62,808 nt of DNA from Lachnospiraceae bacterium (GTDB lineage Bacteria > Bacillota > Clostridia > Lachnospirales > Lachnospiraceae). The translations under genes and the position numbers were made by a program. Below the pieces are notes generated by a model. That model saw only the letters and a program-made list of their open reading frames with translations, was not told the origin of the DNA and searched no databases. Positions 17,643 to 27,200 of this stretch are shown here, one piece after another. Position 1 is the stretch's first letter; every line of letters begins with the position of its first letter. Location: NCBI GenBank assembly GCA_030531435.1, contig JAUNNN010000006.1, positions 1 through 62,808 on the forward strand. Reading direction: 5' to 3'.

Positions 17643-18911
17643 ATGGATACTGTTTTACATGATCGTTATATTGTTAAAGGAAGTCTTGGCAGCGGAGGCA
17701 TGTCCAGAGTCTATTTGTGTGTAGATAATCATATAAATAAGCTATGGGCGGTTAAGAAAATAAAGTGCTGCAATGATAATTTACGGCTTATTGAGAGCGA
17801 AATTAATACATTAAAGACGCTTGATTATTATTTGTTTCCAAAAATTACTGATGCATGGATAGAGGAAGGGTATTATTACATAGTTAGTGATTATATTGAG
17901 GGGACATCCCTTGATAAAATAATATCTAAAGGCCAGGGGCTTAGTGAAAGTGTAGCAGTAAAATATGCCATGGAGCTAATACGTGCTCTTAAGTTTCTTC
18001 ATTCTGAAAGCCCACCGATTTTATATCTTGATATGAAGCCATCTAACATTATGATTACGAAAGATGGCTCCATAAAAGTAATAGATTTTGGAATCGCTCA
18101 AAGTATTACATTAAAATCAAGGTGCTATGGGACAGCTGGATATGCTGCACCTGAACAGTATGTTAAGGGCGAGATTCTAGATGAGAAAACAGATATATAT
18201 TCATTTGGAGTAACATTCTATTCGTTACTTACTGGTTCAAATCCTGATTCAAATCATTATAAGCAAATCAAATTAGTCAAAAAGAATCCAGGAATAAATA
18301 AACAAATTAAATCTTTAATTCTTGACTGTATTCAAGTTGAAAAAGAAAAACGACCAGAACTTTATGAAGTTGAAAATCGGTTAGCAAATATTGTAGGGAA
18401 AATAAAGCTATATAAAGTATTGCTTCTTGCGGTAGTTATTTCCTTAAGTGTTGTAAGTGTTACAACGTATCTCATAAAAAGAGATGATAGTAAAAATAAA
18501 TATCAGACTGCAGCTAAAGATATGATAGAGCTAAGCTCAGCCCATGTAGAGAATGGTGAGTATACAAGGGAAGGTATTCGCATTATTTGTGGTTATCTTG
18601 ATGGAAATTTCCTTGATGATGAAACGAAGGAAGCTTTTACATATGAGGTTGCAAGGAATTTTTTTGAAGTTCAAAGAGATTATTCAAACGCAAAAAGATA
18701 TTTTGAAAAGGTTAATTTTGAGAAGTATCCTGATGCAGAATTTCTGCTTGATATATGTAATGAAATGACACGATTTGATATGGACGAAGAAAGAATATCA
18801 AAAAGTATAGAACGATTTAAGGATTATAACAAAATAATATCTGATAAAGATAAGCAAAGAAAAAATGAGGAACTAGTTAACATAATTCAGAAAAGGAGAA
18901 GGGATGAATAA
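17643..18911 (+). CDS. Membrane Ser/Thr protein kinase (Hanks type) with TPR-like outer domain
   Basis: The 422-residue protein has a eukaryotic-type kinase domain at residues ~9-255: Gly loop GSLGSGGMSRVYL (13-25), ATP-anchoring Lys38, catalytic Asp130 in YLDMKPSN, metal-binding Asp148 in DFG, and AAPE at 168-171. The HRD motif reads YLD, so this is a non-RD kinase that may not need activation-loop phosphorylation. A single membrane helix (~257-278) is followed by ~140 extracytoplasmic residues with helical, TPR-like character and no PASTA repeats, so it is unlike PrkC/StkP. Its stop overlaps the next start by eight bases, tying it to the two surface proteins downstream. Confidence 0.88.
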   Translation: MDTVLHDRYIVKGSLGSGGMSRVYLCVDNHINKLWAVKKIKCCNDNLRLIESEINTLKTLDYYLFPKITDAWIEEGYYYIVSDYIEGTSLDKIISKGQGLSESVAVKYAMELIRALKFLHSESPPILYLDMKPSNIMITKDGSIKVIDFGIAQSITLKSRCYGTAGYAAPEQYVKGEILDEKTDIYSFGVTFYSLLTGSNPDSNHYKQIKLVKKNPGINKQIKSLILDCIQVEKEKRPELYEVENRLANIVGKIKLYKVLLLAVVISLSVVSVTTYLIKRDDSKNKYQTAAKDMIELSSAHVENGEYTREGIRIICGYLDGNFLDDETKEAFTYEVARNFFEVQRDYSNAKRYFEKVNFEKYPDAEFLLDICNEMTRFDMDEERISKSIERFKDYNKIISDKDKQRKNEELVNIIQKRRRDE

Positions 18912-20754
18912 AAAATTATTAAAATTAATAGCAGGATTAATGTGTTGTGTACTCTTGATGCTTATTACTGTTTGTGATGTAAAAGCGATGGTAATTTCAA
19001 GACCAATAGTTGTTGAGCAAAGTAATAGTTCTTCAAGAGAAGACTGCGTAGTATATGTATCATACAATGCCTTTATCGCAGGAGAAAGTTCAGTGGAGCC
19101 ACAGCGAATTAGAAATTTTGAGGTGGACTTTACAAATATAGATGCATTCAGAATGGAGTATAGTTTCTGGTGCGATGCATGTTACTGTCAGAAACCTACA
19201 TTTTCAAGAGGCACATATTACAACATAAAATTCAAAGATTTATATAACAAAAATGTCACAGAGATTTTCTATGGAAATGACAGAGGGCATAGTATATGGA
19301 CTCCTGTAATCGATTTATATGGAGCTGATTATCACAATGAAATAATATCTTGTGACATTATGCTGCCATCTGAAAGATGTTCTGTATGCGGAAAAGATAG
19401 TATTGCTATGAGCGCAAGTGCAGGTGGGTTTGAGTTTTATGATTACAGAGGTGTGTGTACAGAATTCCCATCTGTATCAGTAGAAGATGGAGAGTCTGTA
19501 ACATTAAATCCTAAGTTTAATTCATATACAAAAAGGGTTGAATACAAAATTAAATACGAGGGAGACGCTGTATTTACCCCACTTAAAAATGGCACTCAGG
19601 CTAATGGAATGAATGTAGTAATAGGAGCAGATAATAGCATATCAATTACAAATGTCAATCGGTCAAAGGGAAGCTACTTTGAAATACTTCCAGTGACTTA
19701 TGATAAAAATAACCAGCTCCCTTATAAATTCGATGAAAACAATAACTCTCATGTAGCTAGAATAAGTATAGCACAAAGTAGTGTCCAAAATCCTGGACAG
19801 AACCCACCACAGGAAGAAGTTAATAATGATCCTCCAGTAGTTACACCATCTGTTACAGAAGTACCAAACAATCCAGTGAGTGAAATTGATAAGACATCAG
19901 TAACAGGAACGACTCCGAATCAGACACCTCATAACATTCCAAATAGTTCTCCAAATAATAATGGTCATGATAAAGAAAGTCCAGTAAGTGTAGTATCAAA
20001 TCAAAAGGAACAGTATACAGAAGATCCAAAGCCAGTTTTTGTTCCAATAGATATAGCGACGGCATCACCTGATAGTAATACAAAGCCTGGTCAGACTGGA
20101 AGCGTAAGTAAGAATACGAATGATAAAAATAAGCCATCAAAGATATCTGATGAAAAGAAAAAATCATTGTTTGATAGCATTAAAGATAACTCATCTGAAT
20201 ATGTGACTACGCAGGAGAAAATCGATAAAGATAATGCGATTAAGAAAGAGAATAACGAAAAAAAGGATATCACAGCTGAATCAATAGAAAAGGATGAAAC
20301 TAATTTAGATATTGATGAGAGTCTTCTAGATGGAAGTGTTGAAAGTAATTATGTGCCAAAGCTTAAATATGACAGCACGTTTATTGCTGTTATGTTGTCA
20401 TGTATCTTTGCGTTTTTACTTCTTGCAATATTATTTGCCCTATTCTTTGTTGTAATTATTTATGCTGAAAAACCGGTTAAAAATATTATTACAGGAGAGG
20501 ATGAGAAAAAGAAGGTTCCAGTTGCTATTAGACTTGTGATGCTGAATAAGAAAATGTGGAGTCTTAACATGAATGATTTGTTAAATGAGTACGGAACTTT
20601 ATATGCGCACTTAGGTCTTATTTTTGTATATCTCTATGAAGATGAATTTATGAGAATTCTATCTAAAGTTAAAGGAGATGAGAAAAGAGAAATTGCAAAA
20701 GAGCAGATTAAAAGAGAGGTTATTATTGGAAAGGGGAAGGCTAGACTTAGATGA
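18904..20754 (+). CDS. Membrane-anchored surface protein with C-terminal TM and cytoplasmic tail, unknown function
   Basis: I do not recognise a family for this 616-residue protein. A signal peptide occupies residues ~1-28. The outside N-terminal half has two cysteine clusters (WCDACYC and CSVCG) that could form disulfides or bind metal. Residues ~295-480 are low-complexity, rich in Pro, Asn, Thr, Ser, Lys and Asp, like a wall-spanning stalk. A strong transmembrane helix at ~493-523 is followed by a ~90-residue basic cytoplasmic tail. The tail places it within reach of the kinase encoded just upstream, so it could be a substrate or a signal partner; that is inference. Start overlaps the kinase gene, and its stop overlaps the next start as ATGA. 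Confidence 0.8.
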   Translation: MNKKLLKLIAGLMCCVLLMLITVCDVKAMVISRPIVVEQSNSSSREDCVVYVSYNAFIAGESSVEPQRIRNFEVDFTNIDAFRMEYSFWCDACYCQKPTFSRGTYYNIKFKDLYNKNVTEIFYGNDRGHSIWTPVIDLYGADYHNEIISCDIMLPSERCSVCGKDSIAMSASAGGFEFYDYRGVCTEFPSVSVEDGESVTLNPKFNSYTKRVEYKIKYEGDAVFTPLKNGTQANGMNVVIGADNSISITNVNRSKGSYFEILPVTYDKNNQLPYKFDENNNSHVARISIAQSSVQNPGQNPPQEEVNNDPPVVTPSVTEVPNNPVSEIDKTSVTGTTPNQTPHNIPNSSPNNNGHDKESPVSVVSNQKEQYTEDPKPVFVPIDIATASPDSNTKPGQTGSVSKNTNDKNKPSKISDEKKKSLFDSIKDNSSEYVTTQEKIDKDNAIKKENNEKKDITAESIEKDETNLDIDESLLDGSVESNYVPKLKYDSTFIAVMLSCIFAFLLLAILFALFFVVIIYAEKPVKNIITGEDEKKKVPVAIRLVMLNKKMWSLNMNDLLNEYGTLYAHLGLIFVYLYEDEFMRILSKVKGDEKREIAKEQIKREVIIGKGKARLR

Positions 20755-23141
20755 GTAGAATAAAAAGATTATTCTTATTAGTTACTATGATTTTAATGAC
20801 TGTTATTTTAGATGCAACAGTTTATGCGGATGAGCTTGAATTACATTATCTTGATGTTTTAGTGACTAAAAATGATATGCCACTCCTTATTAAAAAAGAT
20901 TCTATATTTTATACAAATAATGACATTAGATTTAGTTTACATAATTCTGACGAGACAGCGGAGAATGATGAAATAAATGCTTTAGCTGAACAGGTGCTTT
21001 GTAATACGACAATAGATGAAAACATAGAATACAAGAACCGTACTAATTATTTTTATGGGTATTCAAAAGCAGTCAATGGTCAGTTTCCTGCATATGAAGA
21101 ATTAGAAAATGGAGAGTATTTATTAAATAAAGAATTGGCTGAAAATACAGAGGCACTTATTTTTACTAAGATCATGTATGTAACTGTTTATTATTTAGAT
21201 GATGATGGTAAGGAACACATTGTTGGGAAAAATGAGAAGAGGCATGAATCAGATGTTTTCAGGATAGCAGTTGATGATGTCCCATCAGAAATAAGCTATG
21301 TAGAAGATGATGATTTCATACACATTTTTACAGAAGATAAAGAGGCAGGTATTAGAAGGTTTTCTATTGTCTCAGATGAAAAAATAATTGATTCAGTTAA
21401 TTTATCAGAAAAAGGCTGTGTAGCTAATTATGATCATATAGTTTCAAAATCAGTATTTAACAATGCTAAAAGCAAAGGTGAATTTACAGTAGAAGTAGAA
21501 GATAATGCAGGAAACATTTCGACGTTACAGATAAGCTTTTTAGTTGATGAAAAAGCACCAGAAGCAGCAATAGGTGGTGTAGAGGATAATAAAATATATG
21601 GTGAAAATGTTACTGCCTATTTAACTGCATCAGATGATACCTTTGTTAATGTGTGGTATCGGTGTGACTTCATCGATACAAATGGAAATGAATCAGTTGA
21701 AGAGTGCTTTCTAAATGAATGTAAATCAAATGGTTTTAGTGATAGAAGGACATACTCAAAAGAGGGCGCATATTATGTAAGAATGTATGCTTACGATAAT
21801 TTTGGAAACGAATCTGATATGAAGGAATATAGCTTTGGTATTGATAAATCATCGCCTGAAATAGTATTTGAAGGTGCTGATTTTACAAAAATACAAAATG
21901 GAACAGTTAATCTTTCAGTCGGAGTTAAGGAGTTATTCTATGATGGAATGAACGTTGATATAAAAGCATTTAAACATAATGATGGTTCAAAAATTGAATT
22001 GCCTCTTGGGGGATATTCTGTAGGGGCTAAAAATAATAAAAACGTATATGTTTTTGATAGGGATGGTGAATATTCAGTATCAGTAAAAGCAAAGGATTCT
22101 TCTTTAAATGAATCAGAGAGAACCGTTAATTTTACAATAGATAAAACGGCGCCAGAAATAGACATTTTATTTAATAACGAATATGTAAAGGATAAAGTTA
22201 CTCTAAACAAAGAGCCATCAATCACACTTAATGTAATAGATGCTACATTTAAAGATACAGATATTGATGTAAGTCTATCAAAGCAGGTTAAAGGTGGTGT
22301 TTTTGAAAAAGTATCGATACCTAAATTTAAGATGGATAAAAGTGAGAGTATATTTTATCTTCCAGAAACGGGAGAAGGAAAATACGAGCTTAGTATTTTA
22401 GCAAAAGATGGAGGAGGTAATATTTCTACAAAAAAATATCAATACACCTTAGATTACACACCACCAGTTATTGAGAGATTAAGTGCATTTGATAGAAAAT
22501 TTTTGAAGAATTTCATCATTCCAGATAATTTGAAGGATGGCATAGTAGACCTTACAGATGTAACCTATAAGGCATATCTTAATGGGAAGGAAACGGGCCC
22601 ACTAAATATAAAAAAGGACGGGAAATACATTTTGCAGGTTGTGGCTACAGATGAGGGAGGAAATACTAGTGAAGAGATGATAGCCTTCATTGTAGATAGT
22701 ATTAAACCCACAGTTATATTAAATGGATTAAATGATAGAGGGATGCTTGAAAAAGACAGGGCCATTAATTTTTCCTTAAATGATAGTGATGATTATTTTA
22801 CTGATATATTTGTAAATGGCGTAAAGATTGCCCTATCAGATGATAAAAAAAGTGCCACGTGGATTCCTGATGGTGCAGGAGATTTTAGAATATATGTAGC
22901 AGCAAGGGATAGTGCAGGGAACATTACAACAGAAACTATTGAGAAAAGGTGCGAGGCAATATTGTCTGCTCCATTAGTCAAAGAATTGTCAGTAGAAAGT
23001 CTTACAAAAAATGAAAATAATTTTGAAAAAAATAATATAAAAGTAAGTCCCCTAACAATGTGGATTTTATGCGGAATAATATGCGCTACAGCTGTTATTT
23101 TAGTGATATTTGCGTTCGTTGACACTGCCAATAATTCATAG
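20751..23141 (+). CDS. Large surface protein with tandem Ig/cadherin-like repeats and C-terminal TM anchor
   Basis: The 796-residue protein has an N-terminal signal peptide and a C-terminal hydrophobic anchor (last ~35 residues, with a very short tail). Between them lie at least five beta-sandwich repeats of ~95 residues, each marked by a junction of the type Asp-[KS]-x-x-P-[EV] (DEKAPEA, DKSSPEI, DKTAPEI, DYTPPVI, DSIKPTV) and ending in a D..GN.[ST] turn (DNAGNIS, KDGGGNIS, TDEGGNTS, RDSAGNIT). These resemble bacterial Ig-like modules used in adhesins and surface scaffolds. No LPXTG sorting signal is seen. It is the third gene of the kinase module, overlapping the preceding gene by four bases. 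Confidence 0.8.
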   Translation: MSRIKRLFLLVTMILMTVILDATVYADELELHYLDVLVTKNDMPLLIKKDSIFYTNNDIRFSLHNSDETAENDEINALAEQVLCNTTIDENIEYKNRTNYFYGYSKAVNGQFPAYEELENGEYLLNKELAENTEALIFTKIMYVTVYYLDDDGKEHIVGKNEKRHESDVFRIAVDDVPSEISYVEDDDFIHIFTEDKEAGIRRFSIVSDEKIIDSVNLSEKGCVANYDHIVSKSVFNNAKSKGEFTVEVEDNAGNISTLQISFLVDEKAPEAAIGGVEDNKIYGENVTAYLTASDDTFVNVWYRCDFIDTNGNESVEECFLNECKSNGFSDRRTYSKEGAYYVRMYAYDNFGNESDMKEYSFGIDKSSPEIVFEGADFTKIQNGTVNLSVGVKELFYDGMNVDIKAFKHNDGSKIELPLGGYSVGAKNNKNVYVFDRDGEYSVSVKAKDSSLNESERTVNFTIDKTAPEIDILFNNEYVKDKVTLNKEPSITLNVIDATFKDTDIDVSLSKQVKGGVFEKVSIPKFKMDKSESIFYLPETGEGKYELSILAKDGGGNISTKKYQYTLDYTPPVIERLSAFDRKFLKNFIIPDNLKDGIVDLTDVTYKAYLNGKETGPLNIKKDGKYILQVVATDEGGNTSEEMIAFIVDSIKPTVILNGLNDRGMLEKDRAINFSLNDSDDYFTDIFVNGVKIALSDDKKSATWIPDGAGDFRIYVAARDSAGNITTETIEKRCEAILSAPLVKELSVESLTKNENNFEKNNIKVSPLTMWILCGIICATAVILVIFAFVDTANNS

Positions 23142-23229
23142 TAGATTATTTGTTGTAGCATTGTATAAATGCACATTACGACAGCTGATTTTATAAGTCT
23201 ATAAATACATATTTTATGAGGTGAAAACT

Positions 23230-24285
23230 ATGTATAGAGATAATACAAAAGTAGTTCATATTGGAGACAAGGTTATTGGTGGTGGGAATCCTATATTGAT
23301 TCAGTCAATGACTAATACAAAGACCTGGGATGTAAAAGCTACTGTAGAGCAGATTTTACGTCTTGAAGAAGCTGGTTGCGAAATTATTAGATGTACTGTT
23401 CCTAATGAGGAAGCAGCGAAGGCAATTAGTCTCATTAAAAAAGAAATACATATTCCACTTGTTGCGGACATTCATTTTGACTATAAGATGGCAATTGCAG
23501 CAATGGAGAATGGTGCAGATAAGATAAGAATCAACCCAGGAAATATTGGTGGCATCGATAACTTAAATGCAGTTGTAAAGGTTGCAAAAGAGAGAAATAT
23601 TCCTATAAGAGTTGGTGTTAATAGTGGCTCACTTGAAAAGGAACTTGTAGAAAAATATAAAGGAGTTACTGCAGAAGGTATAGTTGAAAGCGCCCTTGAT
23701 AAAGTCAGAATGATTGAAGATGCAGACTATGACAATATGGTTGTATCAATAAAATCATCTGATGTAATGATGTGTGTAAAGGCACATGAATTAATTGCTC
23801 CAAAGTGTAAATACCCACTTCATGTTGGTATTACTGAAGCTGGAACTGTTAAGTCTGGAAATATTAAATCTTCTGTAGGACTTGGTATTATTTTAAATCA
23901 GGGAATAGGTGATACAATTCGCGTGTCTCTTACTGGAGATCCTGTTGAAGAAATTGTTTCAGCAAAGCTTATATTAAGAACATTAGGCCTTAGAAAGGGT
24001 GGAATTGAAGTCGTATCATGCCCTACATGTGGAAGAACTAATATTGATATGATTTCTCTTGCTAATAGCGTTGAACAGATGGTAGCAGGATATGACCTTG
24101 ATATTAAGGTTGCTGTTATGGGCTGTGCTGTTAATGGACCAGGTGAAGCAAAGGAAGCTGATCTTGGAATTGCAGGAGGTAAGAACGAAGGCCTTTTAAT
24201 TAAACGAGGAGAAATCGTTAAAAAGGTTCCTGAGAGTGAATTATTAAATACATTAAAATTTGAACTTGATAACTGGGGAAAATAA
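23230..24285 (+). CDS. ispG: 4-hydroxy-3-methylbut-2-enyl diphosphate synthase
   Basis: The 351-residue enzyme (also called GcpE) makes HMBPP in the penultimate step of the non-mevalonate isoprenoid pathway. It uses a [4Fe-4S] cluster whose ligands are visible as CPTCGR and the later CAVNGPGEA segment. The N-terminal TIM-barrel region has PILIQSMTNT. I start it at ATG 23230, where AGGTG sits eight bases upstream; the GTG at 23221 overlaps that ribosome site. It is separated from dxr and rseP by the inserted module, and polC follows six bases after its stop. Confidence 0.95.
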   Translation: MYRDNTKVVHIGDKVIGGGNPILIQSMTNTKTWDVKATVEQILRLEEAGCEIIRCTVPNEEAAKAISLIKKEIHIPLVADIHFDYKMAIAAMENGADKIRINPGNIGGIDNLNAVVKVAKERNIPIRVGVNSGSLEKELVEKYKGVTAEGIVESALDKVRMIEDADYDNMVVSIKSSDVMMCVKAHELIAPKCKYPLHVGITEAGTVKSGNIKSSVGLGIILNQGIGDTIRVSLTGDPVEEIVSAKLILRTLGLRKGGIEVVSCPTCGRTNIDMISLANSVEQMVAGYDLDIKVAVMGCAVNGPGEAKEADLGIAGGKNEGLLIKRGEIVKKVPESELLNTLKFELDNWGK

Positions 24286-24291
24286 TCATCT

Positions 24292-27200
24292 ATGGAAAAG
24301 CTGTTTAAGGAGACTTTCGCTCCATTAAAATTAAATAGCGAACTTGATGATGTGATGGAAGGTGTCATTGTTACAAAGGTTAAATCATCCTTAAAGCGTG
24401 ATATCCTGACAATTTACGTAGATAGCGACCATATTATCCTATACAGTCAATTTGCGTCTATTAGTAAACAGATGGCAAAGCAGCTATTTGATAATAAGCT
24501 AAACGATATTAGATTCATCCCTAAATTCACACTTTCTAGTCAGTATACGATAGAGAGTTTACTTGCTGTATATAAAGAGAGTATCGAGGAAGAGTTACGA
24601 GATTACAATCACGTTATGGCAAGAATGTTTGCCAAGGCAGATTTTGAATATAATGGTGGCTTAGACCTTAAAATTATTTTTGAAGATGGTGCAATTCAGC
24701 GTAAGGCTGAGTCACAGCTACTTGAGATATTAGACAAGATTTTTGCAGAAAGATGTGGCTTAAATATTGATATAGAAATAGGCTATAAGAAGCCTGAAGA
24801 GACAATCAGAAATGAACATCTAAAGCATAAAGTTGAAGAACAGATTTCTCTTATTAGCAGACGTGCTGAAGAATTAAGCAGAGCAGAAAGCGTATCTGAA
24901 AGTACGGATTCCACTGATACAGAAAGTGTTAATAAGGATGAGGCTAAAGACAATAAAGCTAAAGCTGATAGTAAGCAGCAAAGCAACAATTCGGTTGACA
25001 TAACTCAAAACAAATTCCAGTCTAATAAAGGTGGATATAAGGGCAACACATACAGGAGAAGGGTTGAAACATCAGATAATCCAGATGTTTTATATGGACC
25101 TGATATTGAAACTGAATACATGTCTATTTATGATGCCTGTGATGAGCTTGGTGGTGCTGTTATTCGTGGAGTTGTTACTTCGTTTGAAACAAGAGTCAGC
25201 AAGAAAGGTACTACTATTGTTAAGTTTGAAATGACAGACTATACAGATACAGTAGGAGTAACAATGTTCCCAAAGGAAGAGGAACAGGAGCGTTTGTTTG
25301 CAGGGCTTAAAGAAGGCGCTTTTATTATGGTAGAAGGTGTCGCTGAGTTTAATGACTTTGATGGCGATGTTGCAATATCAAGAGTTAGAAGCGTTAAAAA
25401 AATAAAAGACTTCAGATTTGTAAGAAACGATACAGCTAAAGAAAAAAGAGTTGAACTTCACTGTCATACAAAGATGAGTGATATGGATGCTGTTTCTGAA
25501 CCTGGTGATTTAATTAAACGCGCAATTAAGTGGGGACATAAGGCTATTGCCATTACAGACCACGGCGTAGTTCAGGGCTTTACAGATGCATTTCATGCAT
25601 ATCAGAGATTAGAAAAAGACAATCCAGATTTTAAAGTAATATACGGAATGGAAGGTTATCTTGTAGATGATCTTACTTTGACCTGTGAGAATGTAAAAGA
25701 GCAGAGGCTAGATGATACATTTGTTGTTTTTGATATTGAAACAACAGGATTTTCTGCTGTTAAAAATAATATTATTGAAATTGGTGCAGTTAAGGTTGTA
25801 AATGGAGAAATAGTAGATAAGTTCTCTGCATTTGTAAATCCTAAGGAGCCAATTCCATATCGTATTACACAGCTTACAAGCATTACTGATGCAATGGTTG
25901 TTGATGCACCATTTATTTCTGAAGTGATGCCCAAATTTCTTGAATTCTGTGATGGAGCAGTAATGGTAGCTCATAATGCAAGATTTGATATGGGCTTCAT
26001 TATGGAAAAGTGCAATATGCTTTGCATTAAGCATGACTTCACATATGTAGATACTGTTGCAATGGCAAGAATTTTACTTCCACAGCTTAGTAAATTTAAG
26101 CTTGATGCTGTATGTAAGGAATTAAATATATCTCTTGAAAATCACCATAGAGCTGTTGATGATGCAGGGGCAACAGCAGAAATATTTGTTAAGTTTGTTG
26201 AAATGCTTAAGGGTAGAGAAATTTATACTCTTAAAGAACTAAACGAACTTGGAAATAGTGAAGAAGAAAAAAAGAACAGAGTTAAAAAGCTTAAAAGACG
26301 TCATGTAATATTACTTGCAGCTACTGAAGAGGGACGAGTTAATTTATATAGAATGGTATCTATGTCTCATCTTGAGTATTATCATATTCGCCCTATTATT
26401 CCAAAGTCTGTGCTTATGGAATATAGAAAGGGTATAATTGTTGGCTCTGCCTGTGAGCAGGGTGAACTATATGCAGCAATCGTTGATAACAGAAGTGAAG
26501 ATGAAATAAGAAATATTGCATCATTCTACGATTTCCTTGAGATACAGCCTCTTGGGAATAATGAATTCATGCTTAGAAGCGATAAGTTTGAAGACATAAA
26601 TACATGGGAAGATTTAGAAAATATAAATAAAAAGATTGTGGCTCTTGGAGAGGAGCTATCAAAGCCTGTTTGTGCTACTTGTGATTCTCATTTCATTGAC
26701 CCTCAGGATGAGATATACAGAAGAATTATTATGGGTGGTAAGGAGTATGATGATGCAGATTATCAGGCTCCACTATACCTTCGTACAACAGACGAAATGC
26801 TTCAGGAATTTTCATATCTTGGATATGAGAAGGCGTTTGAAGTTGTAGTTACAAATACAAACAAGATTTGTGACATGATAGACAAAATTGAGCCAGTTCG
26901 TCCAGATAAGTGCCCACCTGAAATTGAAAATTCAGACAAAACACTTACTGAAATATGCTATGAAACTGCTCATAATCAGTATGGCCCCGAACTCCCTGTG
27001 GAGGTTTCAGCAAGACTTGAAAAAGAGCTTAATTCTATTATTTCAAATGGATTTGCGGTTATGTATATAATCGCGCAAAAGCTTGTTCATAAATCAAATG
27101 AGGATGGATATCTAGTTGGTTCAAGAGGTTCTGTTGGATCATCGTTTGTTGCTACAATGGCTGGAATTACTGAAGTTAATCCGCTTCCTCCGCATTATTA

